From NCBI GenBank assembly GCA_964540005.1, contig CAZILN010000072.1:1-14760 (forward strand): a stretch of DNA of 14,760 nucleotides, written 5' to 3'. Source of the DNA: CAZILN01 sp964540005 (GTDB lineage: Bacteria; Bacteroidota; Bacteroidia; Bacteroidales; SM23-62). Positions 5,805-14,066 of the stretch are shown piece after piece (position 1 is the stretch's first letter; every line of letters starts with the position of its first letter). A program made the position numbers and the translations under genes. A model generated the notes under the pieces. It made no database searches. It saw only the letters and a program-made list of their open reading frames with translations, and was not told the origin of the DNA.

Positions 5805-7979
5805 TTAAGTTTTGACTGTGATATCATCCTGTTTTTTTGTTTCGATCAATACCTCAAGGATATTCATCGCTGCAACAGAGATGGAGGTGCCCGGACCAAA
5901 GATGCCCACTACACCTGCATGGTAAAGGTAATCATAGTCCTGGACAGGGATGACTCCGCCTGCTATTACCATAATATCACCGCGTCCCAGTGATATCAGT
6001 TCATCGATTACCTGGGGTATGAGGGTTTTGTGTCCGCCTGCCAGGCTGGATACGCCCAGGATGTGAACATCATTTTCTAATGCCTGCCGGGCAGCTTCGC
6101 GCGGTGTCTGGAATAAGGGGCCGATATCCACATCAAATCCTATATCGGCATACCCGGTTGAGACAACTTTGGCTCCCCGGTCATGGCCGTCCTGTCCCAT
6201 CTTTGCTATTAAGATCCGTGGTTGCCTCCCTTCAAGTCCGGCGAATTCCGCAACCATCTCCCGGGCCCTGATGTAATTATGGTCCTCACCTGACTCGGAC
6301 GAATAGATTCCGGATATTGAGCGGATAACAGCTTTATACCGTCCAAAGGTCTTTTCCAGGGCCATTGAGATCTCACCGAGTGAAGCTCTCTTTGCAGCAG
6401 CTTCAACAGATAATTCAAGCAGGTTTTCATTCCCAGTTTCAGCAGCCCTGGTGAGGCGGTTAAGAATTGCATCTGTTTCCAGTTGGTTCCGTTCTGATTT
6501 AAGTTTTTGCAGGCGTATTATCTGGGACTGCCTGACAGCACTATTATCAACCTCAAGGATGTCAAAAGCTTCTTCTTTTTCAATATGGTATTTGTTGACA
6601 CCGACAATAATATCCTTACGGGCATCTATCCTGGCCTGTTTCCTGGCCGCAGCTTCTTCTATCCTCATTTTGGGCAGGCCCGTTTCAATGGCCGCAGACA
6701 TACCACCGAGCTCTTCGATCTCCTTAATGGTTTTCCAGGCATTCCTGGCAAGTTGATGGGTCAGGTATTCCACATAATAAGAGCCGGCCCAGGGATCAAC
6801 CGATCTGGTAATTTGGGTTTCTTCCTGAAGATATATCTGGGTATTGCGTGCAATCCTGGCTGAAAAATCAGTCGGAAGGGCAATGGCTTCATCCAGGGCA
6901 TTTGTGTGCAGGCTCTGTGTATGGCCAAGAGTTGCAGCCATGGCTTCTATACAGGTTCTGGAGACGTTATTAAAAGGATCCTGTTCTGTCAGGCTCCAAC
7001 CTGAAGTTTGTGAATGTGTTCTCAGGGCAAGGGATTTCGGATTCCGGGGATTGAAGCCGGCAACAATTTTGGCCCATAGCAGGCGGGCAGCCCTGAGTTT
7101 GGCAATCTCCATGAAGTGGTTCATGCCTATGGCCCAGAAGAAAGAGATCCTGGGAGCAAAACTGTCTATATCCAGGCCAGCCTTGATCCCGGTACGAAGG
7201 TATTCCAGTCCGTCTGCAAGTGTGAAGGCCAGTTCCTGGTCCGCAGTTGCACCTGCCTCCTGCATGTGGTATCCGGAGATGCTGATGGAATTGAAACGGG
7301 GCATTTTTTCTGAAGTATACTTAAATATATCCGCAATGATCCTCATCGATGCCTCGGGAGGATAGATATAGGTATTGCGTACCATGAATTCCTTCAGTAT
7401 ATCGTTCTGGATGGTTCCGGTAAGTTTTTCAAGTGACACACCCTGTTCCAGTCCGGATACAATATAAAAGGCCATAACCGGCAACACTGCCCCGTTCATT
7501 GTCATGGAAACGGACATCTGGTCGAGGGGGATCTGGTCGAACAGGATCTTCATATCAAGTATGGAATCCACCGCTACACCTGCCTTGCCAACATCGCCAA
7601 CCACTCTTTCATGGTCCGAATCATATCCGCGATGAGTAGCCAGGTCAAAAGCAATTGAAAGGCCTTTTTGTCCGGAAGCAAGGTTCCGTCTGTAAAATGC
7701 ATTCGATTCCTCAGCCGTTGAAAACCCGGCGTACTGCCTGATGGTCCAGGGCCTGGTCACGTACATGGTGGAATAGGGTCCCCTCAGGTAGGGTGGGATA
7801 CCGGCAGCATAGTCGAGGTGCTCCATCCCTTCCAGGTCCTGCCTGATAAAGTAGGGCTTAACCATGATGTGTTCAGGAGTTTTCCATGATTCTCCCGGTA
7901 CGGCACCGGATTTCTCTTTCCTTGTGGGATCCGGTCCAGTCATGCTCAAAATATTAATTTTACTGAAATCGGGCCTCAT
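5805..7979 (-). CDS. mutB: Methylmalonyl-CoA mutase large (catalytic) subunit
   Basis: Adenosylcobalamin-dependent mutase interconverting succinyl-CoA and (R)-methylmalonyl-CoA in the cytoplasm. The 724-residue chain is full length and matches the Propionibacterium MutB sequence as I recall it. Residues about 40-560 form the substrate barrel, with Y83 in RPWTIRQYAGFS, R201 in MVRNTY and H238 in SGYHMQE corresponding to catalytic Y89, R207 and H244. Residues about 585-715 form the B12 domain with the base-off motif D597-x-H599-x-x-G602 (QDGHDRG), then VSSLAGG and IAGGVIP. It begins 7 bases after mutA and is followed by the thioredoxin-fold gene after 3 bases. With MutA it forms the heterodimer used either to make propionate from succinate or to consume propionyl-CoA. 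No meaB chaperone gene or epimerase is seen nearby. Confidence 0.98.
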   Translation of the reverse strand: MRPDFSKINILSMTGPDPTRKEKSGAVPGESWKTPEHIMVKPYFIRQDLEGMEHLDYAAGIPPYLRGPYSTMYVTRPWTIRQYAGFSTAEESNAFYRRNLASGQKGLSIAFDLATHRGYDSDHERVVGDVGKAGVAVDSILDMKILFDQIPLDQMSVSMTMNGAVLPVMAFYIVSGLEQGVSLEKLTGTIQNDILKEFMVRNTYIYPPEASMRIIADIFKYTSEKMPRFNSISISGYHMQEAGATADQELAFTLADGLEYLRTGIKAGLDIDSFAPRISFFWAIGMNHFMEIAKLRAARLLWAKIVAGFNPRNPKSLALRTHSQTSGWSLTEQDPFNNVSRTCIEAMAATLGHTQSLHTNALDEAIALPTDFSARIARNTQIYLQEETQITRSVDPWAGSYYVEYLTHQLARNAWKTIKEIEELGGMSAAIETGLPKMRIEEAAARKQARIDARKDIIVGVNKYHIEKEEAFDILEVDNSAVRQSQIIRLQKLKSERNQLETDAILNRLTRAAETGNENLLELSVEAAAKRASLGEISMALEKTFGRYKAVIRSISGIYSSESGEDHNYIRAREMVAEFAGLEGRQPRILIAKMGQDGHDRGAKVVSTGYADIGFDVDIGPLFQTPREAARQALENDVHILGVSSLAGGHKTLIPQVIDELISLGRGDIMVIAGGVIPVQDYDYLYHAGVVGIFGPGTSISVAAMNILEVLIETKKQDDITVKT

Positions 7980-7986
7980 TATATAT

Positions 7987-9810
7987 TCATACTGTTGGTA
8001 CTGTCATTTCCTGGAACTTCTTTAATTCTTTCAGAACATCAGAACGCAGGTGAATGTAATGCTCAACACCCATTTTCGAGAGGGTGTCAATATGATCTTT
8101 AGGATGACCGGCAATCACCAGGATGGGTCCGTTCTTCAGAGAATACATGAATTCTTTTACTAGTCCGGGGTATTCATCATCAGCACTGCATAGTATAACA
8201 ATCTCAGGTTGCTGTTCAGAAATGGCCTGCAATCCTTCTTCAACCGTACTGAAACCAATATTATCAATGATCCGGAATCCTCCGCAGGCAAAAAAGTTAC
8301 ATGAAAAAACTGCTCTGGCCCTTCTCATGGAAACCGGGCCAAAGGTGAACATGAAAACTGCCGGGACCGGGTCTGAGCGTTCGGTTTTTAAACGGAGCAA
8401 TTCAAATTCTGAGGCGGCTCTGATATTCTTCACTGCATCTAATTTACCTGGCTGATAATCATCAGGAATCCTTTCTTCAAAATTCGGGTATTCATTTGTG
8501 CCGAGTAGTATTTCCTTCCTGGTGGCTATTTCCTGTATGCGTGTGTCAGCTGTTTCCCTGATCTGTTTCTGGATTGTGTTTGAGCACAGGGCCTGGTAGA
8601 ATCCCCCTGAGTTTTCTATCTCCGTAAAAAGATCCCATGCTTTTGATGCCAGTGCATCAGTTAGCTTTTCGATGTAGTAGGAACCGGCTCCAGGATCGAT
8701 TACTTTATCAAAATATGATTCCTCCTTTAAGATAATCTGAATATTCCCGGCAAGGCGTCTTGAGAATTCCGTACTGTCCCGGTAGGGATGATCGAATGGA
8801 AGGACGGAAAGGGAGTTAGTCCCTCCAATAATTGCAGACATTGCCTCTGTTGTGCCGCGAAGTATATTTACATGGGGGTCATAGACAGTCTGGTTCCACC
8901 CGGAAGTGGATGAATGGATAAAGGTTTTTCCGGATCTGGCATCTTTGGGATCGAAGGCTTTCACTATATGCGACCATAAAAGCCTGGCAGCTCTTAGCTT
9001 CGCAATTTCCATGAAGTATACCGGTCCCGTGGCAAAATGAAATTGAATTTTTGGAACGATACGGTTGATTTCCAGTCCTGCCCCCGTCAGCCTGTCGAGG
9101 TATTCACATCCGGCTGCAAGGCTCCAGGCCAGCTCGGCGGCCGGATTAGCACCGGAATTGTGGTAATGATCCCCCCTGATGCTGATCATCCTTAAATCCC
9201 GGAATGTTTCGGCAGTCTCCAATAAAGCAGGAAGTTTCTCAAGGAGGGCATTCAGTTCATCAGCACCGCACCGGTTCATGCAAAATGCTGCCAGGGGGTC
9301 ATTCTCCACACAGCCGGATAGCTGATCCGGCTCAATGTCCAGGTCTCTGATCAGGCCGGATAACTGGTCAATGATCAGTTCAGGATGGGGACCGGCATCG
9401 AAGTTTACCGGGACTTCCTGCAAAGGAATATCTTTTAACAGTTTGCTTATGGAAGGGAGATCTTCGGGAAGCAGGAATCCTAATGACCCGGTACCCCTGC
9501 TGAGAAGTTTTACTGCAATTTTATTGGATTCCATGGCATCCCGGACTACCAGGTCCTGTCTGATCATCCAGCCGTTTGATATATCCTGGTTGCCCCTAAG
9601 ATAAGGGAATTGTGAAGGTTCTGCACCAAGCCAGGACAGGTCCGTCAAATCCTCCTGCCTGTAGTATGGGCTCAGGTGAAGATCATCCGCCGTCCTCCAG
9701 ATAAGTTTCTTATCATAATCCTCTCCCCTCAGATCCTCTTTGATCTTCTTCTCCCAGTCAGCAGTAGTTACAGGGGGAAACTCCTTGAATATTTTTTCTT
9801 GAGCTGCCAT
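7987..9810 (-). CDS. mutA: Methylmalonyl-CoA mutase small subunit
   Basis: Non-catalytic partner of MutB, 607 residues. It keeps the barrel fold (for example KIQFHFATGPVYFMEIAKLR and DPGAGSYYIEKLT, parallel to MutB segments) and a C-terminal flavodoxin-like domain from about 480. That domain lacks the DxHxxG cobalamin-binding motif, as expected for this subunit. FACGGF followed by FSTVEEGL is family-typical. The ATG at 9808-9810 overlaps the stop of the upstream beta-barrel gene by one base (TAATG), and mutB follows after 7 bases. There is no Shine-Dalgarno sequence. Its role is structural, supporting the mutase heterodimer. Confidence 0.96.
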   Translation of the reverse strand: MAAQEKIFKEFPPVTTADWEKKIKEDLRGEDYDKKLIWRTADDLHLSPYYRQEDLTDLSWLGAEPSQFPYLRGNQDISNGWMIRQDLVVRDAMESNKIAVKLLSRGTGSLGFLLPEDLPSISKLLKDIPLQEVPVNFDAGPHPELIIDQLSGLIRDLDIEPDQLSGCVENDPLAAFCMNRCGADELNALLEKLPALLETAETFRDLRMISIRGDHYHNSGANPAAELAWSLAAGCEYLDRLTGAGLEINRIVPKIQFHFATGPVYFMEIAKLRAARLLWSHIVKAFDPKDARSGKTFIHSSTSGWNQTVYDPHVNILRGTTEAMSAIIGGTNSLSVLPFDHPYRDSTEFSRRLAGNIQIILKEESYFDKVIDPGAGSYYIEKLTDALASKAWDLFTEIENSGGFYQALCSNTIQKQIRETADTRIQEIATRKEILLGTNEYPNFEERIPDDYQPGKLDAVKNIRAASEFELLRLKTERSDPVPAVFMFTFGPVSMRRARAVFSCNFFACGGFRIIDNIGFSTVEEGLQAISEQQPEIVILCSADDEYPGLVKEFMYSLKNGPILVIAGHPKDHIDTLSKMGVEHYIHLRSDVLKELKKFQEMTVPTV

Positions 9811-10517
9811 TATAAACTGTAAGCAAGGCCAATACCGACATTCAGGGTGGTGATTTTCATTTTGTATGAAGATGTTTCTTTTCCCAGTGGCTGTCCGGAT
9901 ACGATATGATCATTTCTAATTTCCACGGATGTATTACTCCGGAAGTATCCTGCATACAGACGGATGGATGCTCCTCCTGCTGATCCGAGCCTGATACCTC
10001 CTCCAATGCTGTATGCAAAATTAACAGCACGGGGATTTCTGCTTTGAAAATAGGTGGCATCAGTGGTGATTACAGTCATATCCATAGGAGGGGACATCAG
10101 GAAGCTGGGTCCGATCATGCCCCGCAGGTCGAAGCTGATCCTGTCCAGGGGCAATGTCAGAAAGGGTCCGACAAGCAGGTTGCTGTAAATCCATGATCCG
10201 TGATTAAAGCTGATCTTGGCATCTGCCGGGAAGGGGCCGGGGAGCAGGCTGAGGATATCCTGCCTGAGAGTATCCTCATCCATTACGTTGGATCCGAATG
10301 TCATGGTAGCGGCCAGTCCGATAAACCTGTCAGGTACAAAGGCCCCCGAAAAATCCAGCATCAGTCCCTGCAATGCATATCCTCCGTTTTCCTGCAGGTT
10401 TTTAGCCGCATACTTCTCACGCGGGAAGGTCAGTCCGACACTTAGTCCAAGATATGACTGGGAAAAACCAGCAGAGAAAAATCCTGTGAGGACCAATATG
10501 ATCATAAATCGCTTCAT
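9810..10517 (-). CDS. Outer-membrane beta-barrel protein
   Basis: A 235-residue exported protein. The ATG at 10515-10517 is chosen because it opens directly on a signal peptide (MKRFMIILVLTGFFSAGFSQ) with likely cleavage after about residue 19. The mature part is a run of alternating amphipathic strands and Gly-rich turns (SYLGLSVGLTFP, FIGLAATMTFGS, AYSIGGGIRLGS, IRLYAGYF) and ends in a strand, LNVGIGLAYSL. This fits a small porin-like or OmpA-type barrel of 8 to 10 strands, without an OmpA peptidoglycan domain. It follows fumC after 61 bases and overlaps mutA by one base. The cargo or function is unknown. Barrel prediction rests on pattern alone. Confidence 0.82.
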   Translation of the reverse strand: MKRFMIILVLTGFFSAGFSQSYLGLSVGLTFPREKYAAKNLQENGGYALQGLMLDFSGAFVPDRFIGLAATMTFGSNVMDEDTLRQDILSLLPGPFPADAKISFNHGSWIYSNLLVGPFLTLPLDRISFDLRGMIGPSFLMSPPMDMTVITTDATYFQSRNPRAVNFAYSIGGGIRLGSAGGASIRLYAGYFRSNTSVEIRNDHIVSGQPLGKETSSYKMKITTLNVGIGLAYSL

Positions 10518-10578
10518 CCCTGTATTCAATAACTTACCAAAATAATAGTTAAGATCATTATTGTTTATGCCAATGGTT

Positions 10579-11970
10579 TCAGCGTGAACCAATCATCTTT
10601 TTTGGATCCACCCACTTATCAAAATCCTCAATGCTTACGTAACCAAGCTCAACAGCAGCCTGCCGTAATGTGGTTTTTTCTGCAAAAGCCTTTTTGGCAA
10701 TTTCTGCGGACTTCTCGTATCCTATGTGAGTGTTCAATGCGGTAACCAGCATAAGGGAATTCCTGAGGTTATTCCGGATGACATCCTCGTTGGGCTCAAT
10801 GCCCGCGGCACAATTCACATCAAAGGAAACACAGGCATCCCCCAACAATCTGGCTGAATGAAGAAGGTTCGTAATCATCAAGGGTTTAAAAACGTTAAGC
10901 TCAAAATGACCATGCATTCCACCTGTTGAAATGGCTACATCATTACCCACCACCTGGGCACATACCATTGTAAGTGCTTCAGCCTGTGTGGGATTAACTT
11001 TTCCGGGCATAATCGAGGAGCCCGGTTCATTGGCAGGGATCCTTATTTCGCCTATGCCAGAGCGGGGTCCTGATGACAGAACCCGAATGTCATTGGTTAT
11101 TTTCATTAAACTGACGGCCAGACGCTTCAGGGCACCCGATACCTCTACAATCGCATCATGTGCTGCAAGGGATTCGAACTTATTCGGAGCAGTTATAAAA
11201 GGGTATCCGGTAAGTTCAGCTATTTTAGCAGCCACCAGTACATCATAGCCTTCCGGGGTATTAATGCCTGTCCCGACAGCTGTTCCTCCCAGAGCTACTT
11301 CAGCCAGGTGGGGCAGGGTCCCTTCCAGTACTTTGAGGCCATGATCCAATTGCGAAACATAACCTGAAAATTCCTGTCCGAGTGTCAGGGGAGTAGCATC
11401 CATCCAGTGCGTACGGCCAATTTTGACGGTTTCGGAAAATTCAGCAGATTTGGCAGCCAGCGTTTCACGCAATTGCCTTACTCCCGGGAGGGTGACTTCG
11501 CTTATCATCTTGTATGCCGCAATGTGCATGGCAGTCGGGAAAGTATCGTTGGAGGACTGAGATTTGTTTACATCGTCATTGGGATGGATCAGGCGCGTCC
11601 CTTCACCGAGTTTGTTGCCTTTGATGACATGAGCGCGGTTGGCCACTACCTCGTTCATATTCATGTTTGACTGGGTACCTGATCCCGTTTGCCATACAAC
11701 GAGCGGGAACTGGTCATCCAGCTTCTTTTCGATTATTTCATCACAGACCTGGGCTATCAGTGCGGCTTTTTCTGCAGGCAGAACACCCAGGTCCAGGTTA
11801 GCAAGGGCGGCTGCCTTTTTCAGGTAGCCGAAGGCATAAATAATCTCCACCGGCATTTTCTGATCACCGATTTTAAAATTGTTAAGGGAGCGCTGGGTCT
11901 GGGCACCCCAATATTTATCCACAGGTACCTCAACGGGTCCCATGGTGTCTTTTTCAATACGTACGTTCAT
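10579..11970 (-). CDS. fumC: Fumarate hydratase, class II
   Basis: Oxygen-stable, iron-free fumarase that reversibly hydrates fumarate to L-malate in the cytoplasm, as a homotetramer. At 463 residues it is the normal family length. Seen: GSGTQSNMNMNEV (about 97-108), GRTHWMDATP with catalytic base H188, and the superfamily signature GSSIMPGKVNP (317-327) carrying the catalytic Ser. The HW pair, NKSQSSND and the C-terminal segment separate it from adenylosuccinate lyase and argininosuccinate lyase; aspartase is less likely. It starts 21 bases after the CAP-domain lipoprotein gene and has no Shine-Dalgarno sequence. Proximity to mutAB fits a fumarate, succinate and propionyl-CoA branch, though reverse use in the oxidative TCA cycle is equally possible. 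Confidence 0.96.
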   Translation of the reverse strand: MNVRIEKDTMGPVEVPVDKYWGAQTQRSLNNFKIGDQKMPVEIIYAFGYLKKAAALANLDLGVLPAEKAALIAQVCDEIIEKKLDDQFPLVVWQTGSGTQSNMNMNEVVANRAHVIKGNKLGEGTRLIHPNDDVNKSQSSNDTFPTAMHIAAYKMISEVTLPGVRQLRETLAAKSAEFSETVKIGRTHWMDATPLTLGQEFSGYVSQLDHGLKVLEGTLPHLAEVALGGTAVGTGINTPEGYDVLVAAKIAELTGYPFITAPNKFESLAAHDAIVEVSGALKRLAVSLMKITNDIRVLSSGPRSGIGEIRIPANEPGSSIMPGKVNPTQAEALTMVCAQVVGNDVAISTGGMHGHFELNVFKPLMITNLLHSARLLGDACVSFDVNCAAGIEPNEDVIRNNLRNSLMLVTALNTHIGYEKSAEIAKKAFAEKTTLRQAAVELGYVSIEDFDKWVDPKKMIGSR

Positions 11971-11991
11971 GTTATGAGAAGTTTTTTGGGA

Positions 11992-12483
11992 TTATTTTGA
12001 TGGGATATTCATGAATATGTGCGTAACATAGAGTTTTCCATCTGCATCTTTGGCTGTGCCCGGACCGGATTGGGTGAGATCAGATTCCAGAATACTGACC
12101 AGAGCTGAGTCATTGATCCAGGAATTTACTATGGTCTGGGCATCAACCTGAGCGCTCCATGAGGACAGGATGGCTTTGGGATAGGCCCCTCCGAGCTTGT
12201 CATTAATTGTTGTGAAACGGTCAGAAAGACCGGCATTGGGGTCAGCTCCCAGGGTGCCGTTGGCCCATTCAATACTGTGTTCCTGTGCTTCTTTAACCAT
12301 TGAGAACTGCAGGACCAGCTCACTCAGCCCTACGGATGTACGATAAGAGTTTACTTCATTATGGAGCTGCTGTTCGAGGGCAGAGACATGCGTAAACTCT
12401 TCATCATCTTTATTACAGGATATTATTGCTGCACACAATATGGCAAATAATACAAGGGTGGAATTTTTAAAATTACAGTTCAT
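11992..12483 (-). CDS. CAP/SCP-domain lipoprotein, degenerate metal site
   Basis: A 163-residue predicted surface lipoprotein. The ATG at 12481-12483 is chosen because it opens on a lipoprotein signal (NSTLVLFAILCAAIISC) with the lipidated Cys followed by NKDDEE. That acidic stretch resembles the Bacteroidetes lipoprotein export signal that sends proteins to the cell surface. The rest is a CAP (cysteine-rich secretory/Antigen 5/PR-1) domain: HNEVNSYRTSVGLSEL, KEAQEHSIEWA, GLSDRF, IVNSWINDS and KDADGKLYVTHIFM. The usual cavity residues appear lost: the GH before GLSDRF reads PNA, the ENI motif reads PKAIL, and the SxxH after the W is SALV. It may therefore bind something other than metal, or be structural. 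It lies between the ArsC-like gene (19-base gap) and fumC. Confidence 0.82.
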   Translation of the reverse strand: MNCNFKNSTLVLFAILCAAIISCNKDDEEFTHVSALEQQLHNEVNSYRTSVGLSELVLQFSMVKEAQEHSIEWANGTLGADPNAGLSDRFTTINDKLGGAYPKAILSSWSAQVDAQTIVNSWINDSALVSILESDLTQSGPGTAKDADGKLYVTHIFMNIPSK

Positions 12484-12502
12484 ATCAGTAGGTTTTATAA
12501 AA

Positions 12503-12844
12503 TTACAATAAAATATCAACAATTTCAGGCGGCTGTGCCAGTACTGCCTTATGTTCTGAAACAACTATGGGACGCTGGAGAAGCCGTGGATTATCAGTGA
12601 TGATCCTGATCCATTCATCCTGATTGAATGTTCTGCCTTTCAGTTCTTTTTTATAAAGATCTTCCTGTGTCCTGACAAGATCCTGTGGGTTATTATTCAT
12701 TTTCAGAAGGATCTCTTTTAGTTGTGCTTCATTCAGGCCATCTCTTATATAATTAATGATCTCAAAATCCGCTGTGCGGGATCTCAGGTAATCCAATCCG
12801 GTCCTGCTTTTACGGCAACGTGGATTATGATAGATCTTTAGCAT
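12503..12844 (-). CDS. ArsC/Spx-fold thioredoxin-like protein
   Basis: A 113-residue cytoplasmic protein of the ArsC (glutaredoxin-dependent arsenate reductase) family. The ATG at 12842-12844 gives the family's usual start, MLKIYHNPRC; another ATG three codons upstream (12851-12853) is possible. Seen: HNPRCRKSR with the catalytic Cys at residue 10, GLNEAQLKEIL, and LLQRPIVVSEHKAVLAQPPE with the anion-binding Arg. The active-site Cys and Arg support a thiol reductase or YfgD-like activity. There is no ars operon here, so arsenic resistance should not be assumed; housekeeping members of the family are common. It follows prfB with a gap of about 48 bases. Confidence 0.88.
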   Translation of the reverse strand: MLKIYHNPRCRKSRTGLDYLRSRTADFEIINYIRDGLNEAQLKEILLKMNNNPQDLVRTQEDLYKKELKGRTFNQDEWIRIITDNPRLLQRPIVVSEHKAVLAQPPEIVDILL

Positions 12845-12892
12845 GTACAACATTCAAAGAGTTACAAATACAATATTAAGAATATTTCAGTA

Positions 12893-13982
12893 TTATTCAC
12901 CGCCGAATTTCATCAGATATTCCTTAATGAACTGATTCAGGTTTCCATCCAGGATGTCCTGTACATTACCGGTTTCATATTCGGTACGCAGATCCTTAAC
13001 CATTTTATAAGGGTGAAGTACATAGGATCGGATCTGTGAACCCCATTCAATCTTTTTCTTCTGCCCTTCAAGCTCGGCCTGTGCTTCTTTCTGTTTCCTG
13101 AGTTCAAGTTCATACAGGTGTGACTTGAGGATCTTAAGCGCACTTTCCTTATTTTTTGCCTGGGACCTGCTCTCCTGGTTCTCAATGACCAGGCCGGTGG
13201 GTGCATGATGCAGTCTGACAGCCGTCTCTACCTTGTTAACGTGCTGTCCGCCTGCCCCGCTTGACCGGTATGTATCCCATGTAATATCGGCCGGGTTGAT
13301 TTCAACCTCGATACTGTCATCAACCACGGGAGAAACGAAAACCGAAGCAAAAGAAGTATGCCTCCTGTTGTTGGCATCATAGGGTGAAAGTCTTACAAGC
13401 CGGTGTACTCCATTCTCGGATTTTAAATACCCGTAGGCATAATCACCGGTGAATTCCAGGGTGACTGACTTGATGCCTGCTTCTTCACCAGGCTGGAAAT
13501 CAATTTCCTGTACCTTATAATTGTTGCGTTCTCCATAGCGGATATACATCCTCATCAGCATTTCTGCCCAGTCCTGGCTTTCGGTGCCTCCTGCACCCGG
13601 ATTGATCTTTAACAATGCCCCGAATGTGTCTTCCTCATTCCTCAGCATGTTCTTGAATTCCAGTTCTTCGATAAGGTGAAGGGTAGCCTGGTACTGCTGT
13701 TCTATTTCCGTCTCGGTGGATTCTCCCTGTTCATAGAAATCAAAAAGGACCTCCAGGTCATCCGCGTGGGTTTTAATTTCAGCACAGGCGTTTGTCCATG
13801 ATTTTAGCCTGGAAATATCCTTTAACATGGATTCAGCTTCCTGGGGATTGTTCCAGAATTCAGGGGCCTGTGTTTTTGCCTCCTCTTCCTTGATCTTTGA
13901 GAGTTTGTCATCAATGTCAAAGATGCCTCCTCAGCGAATGCTCCCGCTTAATCAGTTCTTTCACCTGGTCTGCAGTGATCAT
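12893..13982 (-). CDS. prfB: Peptide chain release factor 2, joined by programmed +1 frameshift
   Basis: Class I release factor that reads UGA and UAA and triggers peptide release at the ribosome. Translation starts at the ATG at 13980-13982 (MITADQVKELIKREHSLRRHL) and meets an in-frame TGA at 13917-13919 after 21 codons. A +1 shift at CTT-T continues with GAC (DIDDKLSKIKEEE...) from 13918 to the TAA at 12893, giving 362 residues, close to the 365 of E. coli RF2. Seen: INPGAGGTESQDWAEML, the codon-recognition tripeptide as S199-P-Y201 (SPF in E. coli), and GGQ at 244-246 (SSGAGGQHVNKVE), the PrmC target. Annotating only the 311-residue downstream frame would lose about 51 N-terminal residues. 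Low RF2 favours the shift, so expression should be self-regulated. Confidence 0.97.
13916..13931 (-). promoter_or_regulatory. prfB programmed frameshift signal
   Basis: The minus strand reads AGGAGG-CAT-CTT-TGA-C. An SD-like AGGAGG sits 3 bases before the slippery CTT, followed by the poorly terminating TGA-C, the same spacing as in E. coli (AGGGGG-TAT-CTT-TGA-C). Pairing of AGGAGG with the 16S rRNA tail is known in E. coli to promote slippage of tRNA-Leu from CUU to UUU. Confidence 0.95.
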
Positions 13983-14008
13983 AACAATAATTTATCTTGG
14001 TAGGATGA

Positions 14009-14016
14009 CAAATGTA
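14009..14016 (-). promoter_or_regulatory. Candidate prfB promoter -7 box
   Basis: TACATTTG on the minus strand matches TAnnTTTG and lies 26 bases before the prfB start. At the expected -33 distance there is only a T-run (about 14037-14041), with no TTG, so strength is uncertain. It lies in the recX-prfB gap. Confidence 0.45.
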
Positions 14017-14066
14017 AGAATTATTTCAGCACCTTAAAAAGACTTGCCAGTGAAGTACAGCCGGGA

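Noticed and set aside
6844..7365. 173-codon open frame on the plus strand.
   Set aside because: It lies wholly inside mutB on the opposite strand, has no recognisable domain, and mutB is conserved over this stretch.
12503..12844. Arsenic-resistance determinant.
   Set aside because: The ArsC fold and Cys are real, but no arsR, arsB or acr3 gene is near, and it sits among housekeeping genes.
13917..13919. In-frame TGA early in prfB, as a disabling nonsense mutation or selenocysteine codon.
   Set aside because: It sits exactly in AGGAGG-CAT-CTT-TGA-C, and the +1 frame continues with family-typical RF2 residues, so it is the programmed frameshift.
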